Shown here: piece after piece, positions 40,001 through 55,027 of the stretch | Position numbering within the stretch: the stretch's first letter is position 1 | How the letters are laid out: the number at the start of each line of letters is the position of its first letter | Source: Liolophura sinensis | Taxonomy: Eukaryota > Mollusca > Polyplacophora > Chitonida > Chitonidae | Direction of reading: 5' to 3' | NCBI RefSeq assembly: GCF_032854445.1 | Contig: NC_088304.1 | Span: 15,947,704-16,011,703, forward strand | Length of the DNA stretch: 64,000 bases | The notes under the pieces: generated by a model | Told to the model about the DNA's origin: nothing | Databases searched by the model: none | What the model saw: the letters and a program-made list of their open reading frames with translations, nothing else | Made by a program: the position numbers and the translations under genes

Positions 40001-43000
40001 AACATGATGCGAGGTCATGTGACTAATATAGAAAGAAGGTGACGTAAAAGATGTAGTATATGGTGGTTATGTTCAGGGTTCAATGAGACATTCACATGTA
40101 CACTTTCTTGTTTTCTTTTGAGAAAGAGGTACACTTCCTTCATAATATTTGAGAAAGAGGTATCCCTTGTTTCTTTTGTAACAGGCTGAAACTTCCTTTT
40201 AAAAGAAAGAGGTACACACCCTTTTTTGTTTTTGAGAAAGAGCCACACTTCTTTTTTTCAAAAAGAAACGCACATCCTTTTGAAAAAGAGGTAAACTTCC
40301 TTTTGTTTTGAGAAGGAGGTACGCTTCTTCGACTATGTAAGATACTGGAAATACAAAGCGAGTCACATGCAATAGTTTGTGTATCAAGTGGCACTGAAGA
40401 AATTTCATGCAACGGCATGACATATTCATGGAGATGGAGATGGCAGTGCACGGCAAAATAAAACTGTTCTGCAGCTGGAGGAATTCTGTTCATTGCCAAA
40501 CTACAATGTCGTTAACATAAGGCTGATATTCAGACCAGATTTAAATTAGGAAATCCATAATGATTCATTTATTGTTGGCTTCTTCTTATATCTGCATCTG
40601 TCGAAAACAAGGTAAATGGAATTGTGGGATTTGTGTCTTTTCATGAGATAATGGTCACAAAAGGCAGATGATTTGCAACGATTGTACATTATGTTTTGTT
40701 TTTATTATCTTTCCGGAATATGTCATTTTTTTTAATGTAACTAGGGTTGTATTTATCTCTTACATGTTACTTGAGCGTAGGTCATCATACATTATTTCTG
40801 TAACCGGGAGAAATGATGATGTGTTTTTTTTTTTAAATAATCTGTGGACGGTGTTTGTTCAAACTTGTATTTCCAGAGTAGAAATCTTCGTTTGCCCGTC
40901 TCTTTCATTTTTTTTCTTGGAACTCCGAATCTTTTCATTCTTTTACATTGTACTTATCTAGCCTCTTCGTCTGCAACTTAGACCACATTTGCACAGGATT
41001 ATGTTGACACTTGTTTCTAATCATGTATAGTGACTTGGCATATATTTGTGGTTGTTCTCTCTTTAGCACTTTATATATAAACTGTATGTTTTGCGGATAG
41101 CACAGTATTTTACATATTCTCATGATGGAAGAAGGATGATTCTCAATGCTGGATTAATTCATGCAGATAACAGCATTTAGTACACATTTGTAACATGGAC
41201 ACTCAGGCATGTTACAGTTTCCAGTTTAAACAAAAGTGTCCAATCCTGTCTTTATCAAATAGTTATATCCTCCCTAACCATCCAGGAACACTAGTGAACT
41301 CCACGTGGTTATTCGTGAAACTAGAACAAGCCTGTTGTCAAAATCGTCAGAATGAAATCGTCGAAACCTTTCAGACAATTTCCATGCGACTTTCAATTTC
41401 AATTTCCCGTTGGCCTCTGTGATGACATTTGTAATTCCACATTCTAATGGAGTTTTGTTTGCTTAAAGGTACTCTGTCTTTCCGAATGCCTTGTCAGTAT
41501 TAAATGAATAGAACTGTGCGACAAAAGTATACCTCATTATCCAAAGGTCACGTGTTAAGAAGGGTACTTGCTGTCTGACCTCATGAGCAGTAAAGGATCG
41601 TTGGTGCTATCCATACCAGGGAACAAAACGGAAGTTAACTCTCTGCTTTATTAAATGCCAAACAGTGTGCGTGCACTCAAGTGCCGAAAAACGTTTCCAG
41701 TGGCTTAAAGGCCAGATGTGCTTGAACACTTGGCAGGGCACCCACACGACTTTGATGAAGTAGCATTTGAAAAATTTAAAATATTTCCCCGAGGATTTCA
41801 CTTTGATGGCAGTTTGCTGCGCATGAGGGTTTTACTTTCCGTAAAACATGACAGGGCGTATGTTACAGACCATACTGTTCCCTGTCAGCAAATCAGCTAA
41901 ACTAGGCACAGGCAAAAACTGTTTTCACGGTAGAGGACAGATGTGTACGTTCTTAACTGATTGTTATTTGCCATCCCTAAATAGAACATTTATTAAACAC
42001 AGATAGCAGATATCCAAGCTCTTTGACAATTTCAATAGAATGAGAAAGAGGAAACGTCCAGGTGTTTGGTGACCACCTGCCCATGGTAATTAACCCAAGA
42101 ACCCCAGGAGAGGGATCGATACGGTGAAAATCGTCGGCCATTTAACCTTCTATAATGGTAGACAAACGCAGACGAGATTTTCGTGACGTCATTGCCAGAT
42201 TTAACATCAGCCGCGAGCAACTTTACAGCGGCGTGTGTATATGCTCAGAAATTCTCATACCGGCGTTCTATTTTTACAAGTTTACTCTCTATTTATAAAG
42301 CAAAGCGGTTAATTTGCCATTACTCGAAAGGTTATTTGAGCCAGCCCATTCATATGTTTCTGCACAGATTTTGTTCACGAAAACGTTGCCAACCACTCAT
42401 TCATTGCGTCTTAAGAGGGCGAAAACTGTCAACCACTGTTCATTAAAAGCTCAACAGCTACAAACTTCTTCACTTGCTGCGGAATTTAGGGTAAGCCTAA
42501 TCTCATTTCAGACAGTATAAGCCAACACGACAGAATCGTTAACACCCACGCAATCATGTGGAAGGTTGCACTTATGTTAAAAGAAAAGACAACACTAGAC
42601 AAAATATATATATCCATGGATAAAGTCATCCTCATAAGGGTTGAAAAGCATACCTTTTTGTTTTGTAATGTTGCATAACTTAGACATCGCAGTTCAAAGT
42701 AAACAAAATCGCACATATTGAAAAATTCGAAAGTGCCGTCAGTTTTAACCAATCAGGGGCGAGCAATTGCTGAAACGCAGCTGTTTCTCCCGCAGCTGAC
42801 AGCAACCCTGTTTTGTGAGCTGGGGTACAAGTGAGTCGACATTGTGTTGCCGGTTTCTCTATCATGACCTCGTGATGATTCCAGTTGATTTTCGGATTTG
42901 CCAAGCACATCAGAACAAACTGGTCATGACAATTTAGGTTTCTTCCCAACCATCTTTAGGATATAACTAAGGTTATATCATTTGTTGTCATTTTTTTTTA

Positions 43001-46000
43001 ATTTTCATTTTTGTTTTTTTTTTTGGAAAATGTTTGCCAACCAATTCATTTCTCCTTCTGTCTGTTTGGTACGTTTTACAGATAGATTACTACTAACATT
43101 CCGAACTGTAACGCTTTTGATATCATTACCTATGGTTGCGGTTCATTTGCAAGAAAATTTGAAAAGTTATTCTCCTCAGATAAGTAAATACTTCTATTCT
43201 TTTAGGTGCAATGAATGTCTGAAGAGTTCATATCACCGTTGCCTTAGCAATGCTATGTATTTTTAGTTGGCTTAAATTGGCTAATGTACTTTTTAAATAC
43301 GAAGCAAAGATTTACTAGTAATCCATTTCATCTGTTGGCATCTTGAGATAAAACAGACAAGTTACAACAGACATCAGTTACAACAGACAAGCTATTAAAC
43401 TGTCGCTATTACTGTCGCTACGATGTCATGGCCTCACATTTGCCTGTGACGTGCTAGAGCTTGATTTGTGTACAGAAGTAGGCTAATTCGAAAAAGATGC
43501 ATGTAGCAGACAACAACTGGTCCGCCTTAAATTCCCCAGTCCCTGTTCCCTATATTCATACGTGAATAGAAAAAAGAACGCCTGTTCACACTCAAAGAAT
43601 TGTTTTGTATGTCACCATGGCAATTCGTCAGATCTCCGCAAAATGAGTCTGTTTGATTGCCTTTAAAACTCCAATCCCTGAAATTAGCGTTATTGTGTGA
43701 TATTTATTTGACATAGCGCTACCCTAGTCGGCTGTTAATTATGAGGCTGCTATTCAGCCTCTGTTAAGGCAACTTCCTGTATTTGATATTGGTGGACCAT
43801 ACAGACATTCTTGTGCGCATGTGCAGGCCAGCCCGAGGCTCCTTGCACTTGTAAAGCTCAGAACGTATGACAGCGGAAGTGGAATCAATGTCTCCATAGC
43901 CTCAATTTCCTGGTAAATTCCAAATATATTGTCAGGCTCCAGGACCAACTTTCAAACCGACACTAGCTGATTGGCGGGAGCATGCGCAGTGCATTATCGA
44001 CATGCTTACAACTTTGTGTTAATAAACCGAATGTAGTTGAGAAACGCCATTACGCATCGATCTGTTCCTATTGAACCATGGCAAGGATCACTAACTTACT
44101 TTCTATCTCTTTTACTAATTTCCTCTGCTTCTGCACACGACAATCTCATACATCTATTCATTATCAGTGCCTAAATGAGTCGGCAATTGCCGAAGGCCTC
44201 TTAAATCCACACTGGTTATATGCTGGACATTGACAAGAACTTCCCAGTCACCTCATACACATCGGGCATAATTTCATACCATTTGTTTCATTGTTTACAA
44301 ACTTTCATTCTTACGGTCCTTCGATGTTCACAGACGTGGCTTTGTTCACACAACAGATCGGAACGTTCTGCGTGGATTTCCTTGAAATTGTGTATGCATC
44401 TATCCTATTTGTGGTTTCGCTGTAGATTTTATGACAAGCAGTCCAGTCAAGAATTATAAAGCTACCGCTTTAAACTCTTACAAAACGGCTGCTTTTCATT
44501 TATTTATTTATTGTTTAGTGTTTTACGCCGTACTCAAGAATATTTCACGCGGAAATAATACCAACAGTTAAGACTGTCAGGCTGAAGTCAAAGATAGCTT
44601 TGTGACCCTTAGACCTGATGCTACAATTTGATTTTATAAACTACCTTAAGTCTGAAGATTTACATATTTAATCATTTACAAAATGCGGACTGTTTGTCAA
44701 GTCCCCGCACAACGCTCTCACTTCGAAACTCTCATCCGTTTGATCAAGGAAAAAGTTTGTCATGTCAAAAATGTTATATATTTTATATATTGTTTGAGGA
44801 AACATGATCAGGAGAGCTCACCACGACAGATGTGCTTCGAATCCACATCCTTCTCTTCTTTTCCTTAGGTGCAAGTCCAGATTATGCTGGCTTCCTCTCC
44901 GGCCATAGTTGAGAAGGTCTCCCAGAAACTTGCGGATGGCTGTGGTTTCCCCCGGACTCCATTTTTATCCCACCATAATGCTGGCCGCCGTCATATGTGT
45001 GCGGCGTAAAACACCGATCAAATAAATAAACAGATATTTTCTTTAGTACAAATTCCGAACAAGCATATGCAAACAGAGACTTTGGACAGCATAACTGTTG
45101 ATTCTCAAATCTCTCTGTGTTCATGAGGCATTGGTGACAGTGGCGCGCGACGGCGATCGTGTCACCTTTTTTAGAGCCTAGACCAGTTTACATTGTTTGT
45201 ATATTATTGCATTTTGAACGTAACAGCACTGCATTTTGGGTATTTTCTGGACCATTGACCTCTGATGATTTGCTATTAACATCACTGTACTTTTACCTAA
45301 TTCTGCTTAAAATGTTGTGCTTGTGTGCGCCTACGTTGTAACTATGAAAGCATTGAACAGTTAAAATAAAAGCCTAACTGAGTTCTGAACACAGTATTAA
45401 CACTGACATCTGACGGCTGGCCATAAAATTACCATGGACTGGGAAATAAACCTGATCAAGTATTGCAGTGTGTAATGGTTATAATTACAAAACATAATAG
45501 GCCTATAGGCCCGGTAATTCATGGAAACCCGTGCCACATTACTTCATCCTGTCGACCTGTCAATAAACCAGTGGGGGTATCGGTTGTGGTAACGACTGGA
45601 CGTCTTTACTCTCTGTAACAGTAACTACCTAACGATTAGCTGGGTTCACAGCCAATGAGCCAATTATCCCATCTGATCGCTTCATTGTTACACTCTGTCA
45701 CCGGAAAAGCGGACTGTATGCATGATTAGCCTTTTGTAACTATTGGTAGGCAGGTTCCCCTTGTTAAGGTCCCGTGTTGCAGCCAGGCCAAGAGGTTATC
45801 ATCAATCTCCACGAACTAGGGCCGGTCAGATAGTCGGGTCCCTGAACTCGGAGGAAACCGTCTAAATGGCTGGAGACATCTCACTAGGCCCCGGAGAATT
45901 TGGTATCCGCTAATAGCTATTGTAATAACTCTGTAGTCGTTTGATTTTGGTCAAACTGCCGAAATTACTGTCACCAGGTTAAAATGAACATCTGGCTGAG

Positions 46001-49000
46001 CTTTAGTTTTTGCTTTAGACCTAAGTATCCATGCAAATGGGCAAGACAAAATATCCTGTTCAGACAAACCGCATTAAACCAGTGGCTAATCTCACAAGTA
46101 CCGAAAAGCGTCAAAGCTGGATATCATACCACCTAATTCTGTAGCTTTTAAATCTTAGCGAACTACATTAAGGCACGAAAAGTCAAAAATAATTTTTTCT
46201 TCAAAATAAAAAAAGACAATCTATTCGAACTGTAGTCGGTTCCTATCGGGCTCGGCTGAGTTGTTTCCGGTTGGATTGGCGGCCTGCTTAGCACTTCCGG
46301 TGTGTGCCAATTGGCCCTGATTACCAGGGACCGAGGACTTGTTCCTTCAGATGGCCAATCTTGGAACACAACTTTGCAATCATGCTATAGTTTAATCGAT
46401 ACAAGTTCACGAGCGCGGTGTGTAAAGGACTGAGTTGTTCTCCGCCACGCCGATGGATGGCGCTGTTACCGGCGGGAGTAATCCCCCTCGCCTCACTTCC
46501 AGACGCTAGATTTCATCGTAGCATTTTGCATAATATATTTTCTTTTTTAGGCATAACAGCAAAGCATGATAGCATAGCATAACAGTGCAACATACTAAAC
46601 ACAGTCAGAACAGTCAAAACACTCTGAAACATCATGTAGTCATCAATTTTGTGTTAATTTTGTCCCTCTAATTCTTTTCCGTATTTTTGTCTATATTTCG
46701 TCCCCTGTATTCTGTCCCCAGTTTGTCTCTCTACTTCGTCCCCCTGTTATGTGTATTTTGTTTCTGTTTTGTGTCTCTGTTTTCTCTCTACTGTGTCTGT
46801 TTTGTTTCATTTTCTCCTCTCTCTTTTTCGACACTCTATTTTGTATCTATTTGTTTTACCTCTATTTTCCCTATTTTGCCTCTTCTTTTTGTCTCTTATG
46901 TGGTTTGGCTCCACTCGCCTTGTCTTTTATTTCTTTTTCAATTACTGACTCAGACTCTTCATTGGTGGGAATTCGTGTATGCATTTATTGACTTTTGACT
47001 ACCCTATCGCTGTAGTCAGAGTAATGATAATGTCTTTGAGGTTGGAAAAACGTGACCGTTTCGGCATCCGGGGCAGAGTTTGGTCAATAACCGTCTGTCG
47101 GCTGCCCGTATGACCGTATTACACAGTCTCTCTCTACCCCCTACCCCACGACTGTGTCCTCACGGCGAAATCACCATGTCTCCAGAGACCATTGTTAGAC
47201 AACACTGAATAATTGCTCCATAATGAAGATCTATTTTCTTCCTGGTTTGTCCGTGAGCACCTGTTATCCCAGTAAACACACCTTCTTTACAGCGTAATTA
47301 AAGGGTTGTAAAGGGCGCGGATTCTTGTGTGCTACCGTATAGAGACCACGGTCTGACGTTTGAGACTCCACACGTCTTGACGTACTAAAACTTGTTCATG
47401 GAGGATAATTGACGATGGGCATTGAAAGTGTTAAGGCATTAATTCCCAACTCTCAGGCCTTGTTTGTCAGAGGATTTTTTCTTGGTAAATACCGAAACAC
47501 TAGAGGACACTCTCGAATCAGTCACAGTCTATTTCAAATTCCGAAATTTAATGACGTATTAAGCACCTCGCCGAGTAGCCTAATGGTCGTTCTCCCGTTC
47601 TGTCGTCACACTGACATAAACTGCTGTATCAAAGTAATGTGATTGGTTGGTGTGTTGGTTAGACATGAGTCCATCAACCAATCAATGCGTCAACTAGTCA
47701 TATCCAAACACTCCACAAATGAAAATGCTGTGCCGGACTGAACAGCAACAACGCCTGTGGATTATCTTTTCAGACAGTACAACAGATGTGGCCAAATCCC
47801 TGGCATCGCCATAACTAACCAGAGTACCCTCTATTTTAGTAGGAAAGTCATCCTTAAACTGAACTGAGACAAAAACTTTGTAGGGCTGTCGCTGGTTGTT
47901 GGCAATTGTCAGGCTCATGACCAATGATGTTGAGGGGGCGAGAGGGGGTGGGGCTCCGTGGCTCAGTCGCTTAGCGCGCTAGTGCAGCGTAATGACCCAG
48001 GAGTCTCTCACCAATGCGGCCGCTGTGAGTTCAAGTCCAGCTCATGCTGGATTCCTCTCCGGACGTACGTGGGAAGGTCTGGCATCAACCTGCTGATAGT
48101 CGTGGGTTTCCGCCGGGCTTGTGCCCGGTTTCCACCCACCATAATGTTGGCCGCCGTCGTATAAGTGAAATATTCTTGAGTAGGGCGTAAAACGCCAATA
48201 AAATAAATAAATAAATTAACCATTGATGTTGCGTGTTCATATCTTGCTGGTTTGGCTGCGAGTTTAAGTGAGGAGGTTTCTCAGGTGTGTGGTGGGGGAG
48301 GGCGGCTCACTCTGGGCACTCTGGGTTGTTCCAACAATTAACCTTACCGCAGTCCAGCGTTCAACATTAATGATGTACATATATCAGATTTGCCCTAGAA
48401 ATTTACATTACAACTTTAGAATCTGTTTATCGGCACTTTGCAAGTGGATTGTAAGCATTTACATGGACATTGAGAATAAAACTATGAGGTAAAATGACAG
48501 CAGACCGTATTTTACCGGATTCGTGTGATCGTTTGACAATTATGATACTTTCGTCGCTGCTATGGTTTTACTTTCCAAACTGTTGTATTTTATGTTGTCT
48601 GTAGAAGATGACATCCTGCTGTATCAGTTAGTATAGAGTAATATTAGCCACAGCTGCTCCAGTATTGGTGGTAATATTGTTGGGAGTTTACTGTAGAATC
48701 GGTAGCAGTTTTTGTGAGATGTTTTTATGGGACACTTTGATAACAGTTTACTGCATCAATGAGGAAAGTTTATCATACCAGTGATAACCGTTTACTTCAC
48801 AATTGATGAAAGTTTATCATATAAGTAAGACATCCAGCATAAAGAGAAAACAACCATAGCACCGACGACAGTGTGATAGCTGGCAAATGGTCACACGTAA
48901 CTGTTGAAAAATAGCCTCTTGTCTCAGAGTTTACCTCAGAGTTTTATTCTAACTGTTCATTTAAATGCATAAATAGTAGCAACTTAGACACCCTCTGCAT

Positions 49001-52000
49001 TATGATTTAGGCAGAATGAGTTTATTATTATAATGATGACAGTTTACAGCACAATTGATGAAAGCTTACTGTAACATTCATGGCCCTTTACTGCACCATT
49101 GAAGAAAATATTGTAACTTTCAATTGGACGCTTGTGTCCACGAACATCGCCCTGACCGAGCGCCATACTAAAAGAAACAACGAACAGAGCTGATACTCTT
49201 TGGTCGGCTACCACGCGTTTTTGATTGTATTTTGTCATTGTGACATTGTTTAATATCGATCGTACGGGAGAGCTGCTAGGTTTTGTGATGTCACTTTAGA
49301 TAGGTATAACATGTCAAAATTTCGTCACTAAATGAGTGCTAAGGTACTTGCGATTGTTTGCTATTTATTTTGTTGATAAATAGTATAGATTTTTAAAAAT
49401 ATTTTTGGAATATTTCTGGAATACTGTTAAATTAATTAATTCAGATTTAGTGCCTGACTTAATGTTAACTTTAAATGTTACGACCATGCCAACAGCATTT
49501 TCAGTATTTCTTTTTACGACTAATGAACTATAATTAACATCACTGCATTTTATTACCTAATTTTTTGTCTGTCACTCTGCTAGGTGGTGTGTAATTAAAG
49601 AATTTCCATGGACATTAGAGTAAAACCCTGAGGTAAGTCGACAAGGAACCGGATTTCACCTGCCACGTGTGACCATTTGCCAGTTATCACACTGTCGTTG
49701 CTGCACTAGTTTCCCGCTATGCTGTGGTATATTGTATCAGTTGAAGTTAATAAAACATTAAAATAACTTATCCGAAGATTTGGAAACTAGTTTCGTTTCG
49801 AATGCTACCATCTTCTGAGACAGAGTAAAACCAGAGCACCGACGACAGTGTGACACCTGACAAATGGTTACTCGCAACCCATGTAAGAAGTCCTCTTGTC
49901 GATTTACGTCAGTTACTCTAACTGTTCGTGTAGATGCTTATATAGTAGTAAATTACAAGTCCCCTAATACGTTGTCATAGGCAGAATTAGGCAAAGAAAA
50001 GGAATGCAGTGATGTTAGTTGAAATTATTAAGAGTCACTTGTCTACAAACACCACCAAAGCTGTGTTGTTATCACATGTAGTAAACAAAAACATGAATGC
50101 CAAGTGACATATAAGCTGTCCACTTACCGATTTATGCGATTTGAAGTACTGATGTGTACGACATGCCGTATAAAAACAGTCGATGGCCTCTTCCATATTG
50201 TTTGTAGGTTTCTGCTCAAACCGCATGGTTCTTGTTAACAGACATTGGGACAGTTCGGGAAAACTACTTACTGTTAAGTAGCCCTTAGCTAGATGCACTT
50301 CATATCTCTACAACGTACGTTGTCATGGCAGTTAAGGGGATAGTTTGCTAAGTGAGCTTCATAAATTGCCTTATCAAAAGTTTTAACCATTAATGTGGGT
50401 AGCAGTGATCCTTGTCATAGATAACTACAATACTCATTCACATTTCTTTTTAAAGGTACGTGATTTGAGAGGGCATTCATGTTTTGTTTCTCCGTTGTCC
50501 TATTTACCTGAGGATTTAGGTCTAGCTGCTTGCTGTTGGTTGCGAAGCCTATAAGTTGCTCAAAATCATTCATCGTTTCGGAGATGTGACGGCTGTTCTT
50601 TCAGCCTAGAGAAACGCCGGATCACAGCATTAACGACTGTTGCGCAATAAAACTGTTGTTGTTTTTTTTTTTCAACCAGTTGACATGATTATTTCCAATT
50701 GAAAAATTGTCTTTTCGCAGCTATTTTTTTCCATTTCCCACACCGACTTCCGCTCGCAGGGGATATCACATGTTAATGAATGCGGGGTGCTGAAAGCGGT
50801 GGTTGTAATTTGATTATGTTATGCCCAATACATATTGATTATTGTCGCAGTTTTAAAAGCACTTTTATTGATCATTTAATTCGTAGTCCAAAAAACAGCG
50901 ATAATGATTTCAAAGGCCGGACTATTTCAGGCTCGACTACAAAGGTTAGCACATCTGACGCAGCGAGTGCGGAGCATTGCGGCAAGCCATACTGAAAACC
51001 ATTACGCTGATGTTTGATTCCGGTGGTGTGCATTACTTGCTGTCGAGGTGCAGTGTTATTTCAAGCCTACCTAATTTATTCTGATGAGATATGCTGTCTA
51101 TAAGCCATGGTTCACAGATGGAATGAATGTAAACCAATGTTTCTCAATGTCATGAATATTATTCTGTGATTGAGCTACTAATATTCGCTTTTCCATTTAA
51201 GAAACTTTTTAAATCTAGGCGATGCTATATGGAGAAGACGGCACGTTTTGATACAAATATGGTTTCATAGTTTAACTTTGGTCTGTACCAAGATAGGCTT
51301 CATTAGCTGTGGCAATGATACGGGCTGGTTTTGTACATTGTAGACCTTCAGATAAACCCATGATACCAGTAATATAAACTGTCGTCTACAGAATGAAATA
51401 ATTGCTGACCTGTAGCTTGTTGGGGGCAACATATAGTCCATGAAAGCGATTTCGTCTGATGCAAACCATGAAATCCTGCAGAGAACACTGGGCTTAATTT
51501 GTTTGTCACGTGGTCACCAGAAGCTGATTTTTTCAATCTGCCATTACTGACCTCTGATAATTCCAAAAGGTACTTAGTATTTGCCCCTGAACATTTTTTT
51601 TTTGATAATTATGAAGGGATGTATCTGATACAGCAACAGTATAATATGGATCGAGTACAAGGTGTACTTCTTTGTTCGTGTTTGTTTAAACTGAATGAGA
51701 TACATGTACTTTACAACGCTTGTGTTTCATTCTTGATTCACACAGAGAAATACGTCGGCTCACCAGATGGCGTTGGTCAGTCGCCTGCCCTGCCGGAGGA
51801 GGAGAGGGAAGTTTGGGGGAAGAAGATTGACTTCCTGCTGTCCGTTGTCGGTTTCGCCGTGGATCTGGCTAATGTTTGGCGGTTTCCATACCTTTGCTAC
51901 AAAAACGGCGGAGGTATGATTAGATTAACACCTGAAGCTATTTTAAGGTTTGGTCTAAACGAGCAGTTCAATTTGATTTGAGGGCTCGTCAGTTTTGCTT

Positions 52001-54972
52001 GCATGTCTAGAGGCATTTGAATACAATAGTGGGATGCAACAACTGACGACACGAGTCAGATGTAGCATGGTTGATTCTATTCTGAGAATACATTTCGGTA
52101 CATATTTGTAACGCACTGTAACAAATGTTTCAACTGATAGACCATTGTAGTAAACAGATGAACCGTGTTTTTTGACAATTTTATTTCAAATATGAAAGCC
52201 TTCCAAAGAAACGTTTGTGATTGTGATATTTGGAATTGGCTTTTGTCAACATTTGAGAACAACCGAAATGAAATTGTCAAGAAGACACCTATTACCTAAT
52301 GCTACAATAATCAATAGGCTGCGGTGAGTCAATGAGCCTGTTAACGCAGTTTGAGCTAGAAGGATATTGTTCGAGTTTGTGTGGTTAAGACAGGTAAACG
52401 CGATTTTTCTTAAAGATCAGCTACTTACACTTTGATATTGCGCTGATAGACATAGCATTACGTACAGGTAACTATCGTCGGAAAGCAGCCAGTTTGTGCA
52501 ACCGATTTTGGTACGCAAGTTGTGCATTGTAACTATACTCTGACGGGTGGGCATCTGGACGCTTAGGAAAGCAATGGGGTTTGTATGACCGAGACAGTCA
52601 TCCAAGTTATCCAGGCACCCATGTAGTCTTCTGAATGATGCATTCTAGCTGCTATGAGCGTTATAAAATAGAAATTCAGAAGTTTCGTGTTTCCGATCTA
52701 GCATATTAAATGATGGCACCACATATATAATATTATCCCGTCATTACGCCTGCACAGTCAGACAGGTTGATGTCTTGTGAGTCAAGCTGCGTTTGTTATT
52801 CGGAAAACTATCTTGGGCAAATAGTTGCAGATGGGCTAGTTATCTGACAGGATCTGGTCATATACATCCCGTAAATCGGCGGTGTGACGTCACTGAAAGG
52901 ACGTCACTCCGATGTCGTAAAGCCACATTAAGGCATTTGCGTGTGGTCAGAACCCTGTCGGCAGGTCGCGCTGTAGGCACGGTAGCCTTAATTACTCGGT
53001 TGTTAAAAAATACTGTTTTCCAGGTAGCCCATAACCTGAAGCACTTGCCATGATCACAAATCATTTTCTACCGGATGTTTGAGGCTAAGACTGCCTTTCT
53101 AAAGTGATGAATGATCGTTGATCAATACACCCCAGCTGGACACATTTATGCCCTAAGGTTTCCATTCAAAACGATAGATCTTTGTAAAGACCTCAAGTTT
53201 TCATCGTCCACTGTTGTATCGACTATCTTAAATATCCATTCAATTACACACATTCGTAGCCTTTTCGAAATAACTGTATTTCCTGTCAGGAGTGCCCTTT
53301 GTCCATTTCCCTTTTCAAGACTGGGGTCATTTTAGTTCAAATCACTTCAGCCCATATAACAGAGATTAATTCGATCTTTTTTTTTTGCCTCATTCTAAAA
53401 TCTGTAACTTTGCTTAATTGGATTCAAACCTCCGCCCGCACTTTGTGGCAGGCTCTGCAGAAGTGTCGCCTGTTTATTGCAGTTGGTGATCACGGCTATC
53501 TAGGAAATAAAATAGAAGTGAAGGTATCAAATAAGACTTTCATATTTATGTCATATTCATGATTTAGTTCACTAACACAACGACACATATTCTTGGAACA
53601 GTACGTTTCATGTCGAATAACCATATAGTACCTACAAGTGATCGAAACACTGTTACATTACGTGGAAAATCGTATATGTAGAAATATTTGCGGAAAGGTC
53701 AGTAGTCAGATGGCTTTCATATAATACGTTTAGCAACATTTGAAGAACTGAAAAGGATGCGCTGTAAGTGAAGGATTCTCGAGTTGTATTCACAGATGTT
53801 AATATGGTATATATGATTTACATTTTCGTCGCATATCCAAGTACATAGTCAATCCTCATGACTTTTTCCACGAAAGTGGCGATCTGAACCTGGAACGTTT
53901 CAACTGAACTTGAAACGTTTTGAATTAATGAGGAAGTCAAGCAATCAGTACTGATGGCGTGTACAAAAGCTTCCAAAAGCCTTTTTTTCTCACTGAAATT
54001 TTCAAGTTTTTCCAGGACTCTCTTTCCACGCGCAAAGCGGCCACGGATCTCTCACTTCATTCCTTCCAAAATGTTCTCTTTCACGCAATCCAAAGCCCCT
54101 TTCCTTACAATTGTTATTAACACTTTGGGTATCTTTTACGTCCGAGACAATTTGAATTAATATCAGCAGTGACTTGAAAATTGCCGTCGCTTTCTTTTTT
54201 GCTGCGTGGACTTTCTCGTTTGACAGCTCGATTTGTTAACTTACGTTACAGAACAGATATATGCTAACGTCATTTACATAATTGAGTGACGACTGGCCCT
54301 ACAACAGTTGTTCTGCCCATAGCACTTGTGTCAAGCTATCTATCCAAGATGACAAGGTACCACTGTGTATACACACATCATACTCCTTTATATAGCCCCT
54401 GGCAGATCACACTGGCTAGTCTGTGGTTTTATCTGCGCCTTTGATAGACATCACAACTTCTGACCTATTTTGTAGGTGCTTTCCTCATCCCCTATATCAT
54501 GATGTTGCTCTTAGCGGGGATTCCCCTGTTTTACATGGAGCTGGCGTTGGGCCAGTACAACCGCACCGGGGCGATCACATGCTGGGCCAGAATCTGTCCG
54601 CTTTTCAAGGGTAAGTAACCCTACCTGACTTCATTCCACTACCAAGTTACCATCGGATCCAAGCAATTCAAATATGTCATTTTTGCTGTGATGAAATGTG
54701 TTTTCCATTTGTTAGGGTCATTGCAATTTGGGCCAAAATGTTTTGTCACCACAAAAAATGTGGCATGGCAATTCAGTACCAAGATATACTACATGAAATT
54801 ATGAATTGAAATGTCTGTACAATATGATATACCTCCTTTTTAGAATTTTACTGGCTTCATCCTGTTCAAGAAAGATAGTCCAAATAAACGGAATAGTCGC
54901 ATGGCTTGGACATGTGAGAAATTAAGTCTACTGTCACAGTACCTTACTTCATTGCCAAAAGCAAAATAAAGC

Positions 54973-55027
<55 letters not shown>

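Larger units (their letters stand above)
37037..51745. other. DAT intron 1 (inferred)
   Basis: About 14.7 kb between the proposed first coding exon and the TM1 exon. It contains five SINE copies or fragments, two foldback elements, further foldback-family arms and several low-complexity tracts. No other SLC6 exon is seen in it. Confidence 0.55.

Noticed and set aside
46687-46998. Up to 103-codon hydrophobic plus-strand frames resembling a membrane protein
   Set aside because: All three frames are open over the same T/C-rich tract, which gives Phe/Leu/Ser-rich translations by composition alone.
51499-51745. Upstream extension of the TM1 exon's open frame to an ATG at 51499
   Set aside because: The residues are unlike any SLC6 N-terminus, and a good acceptor at 51745 fits the phase of the proposed first exon.
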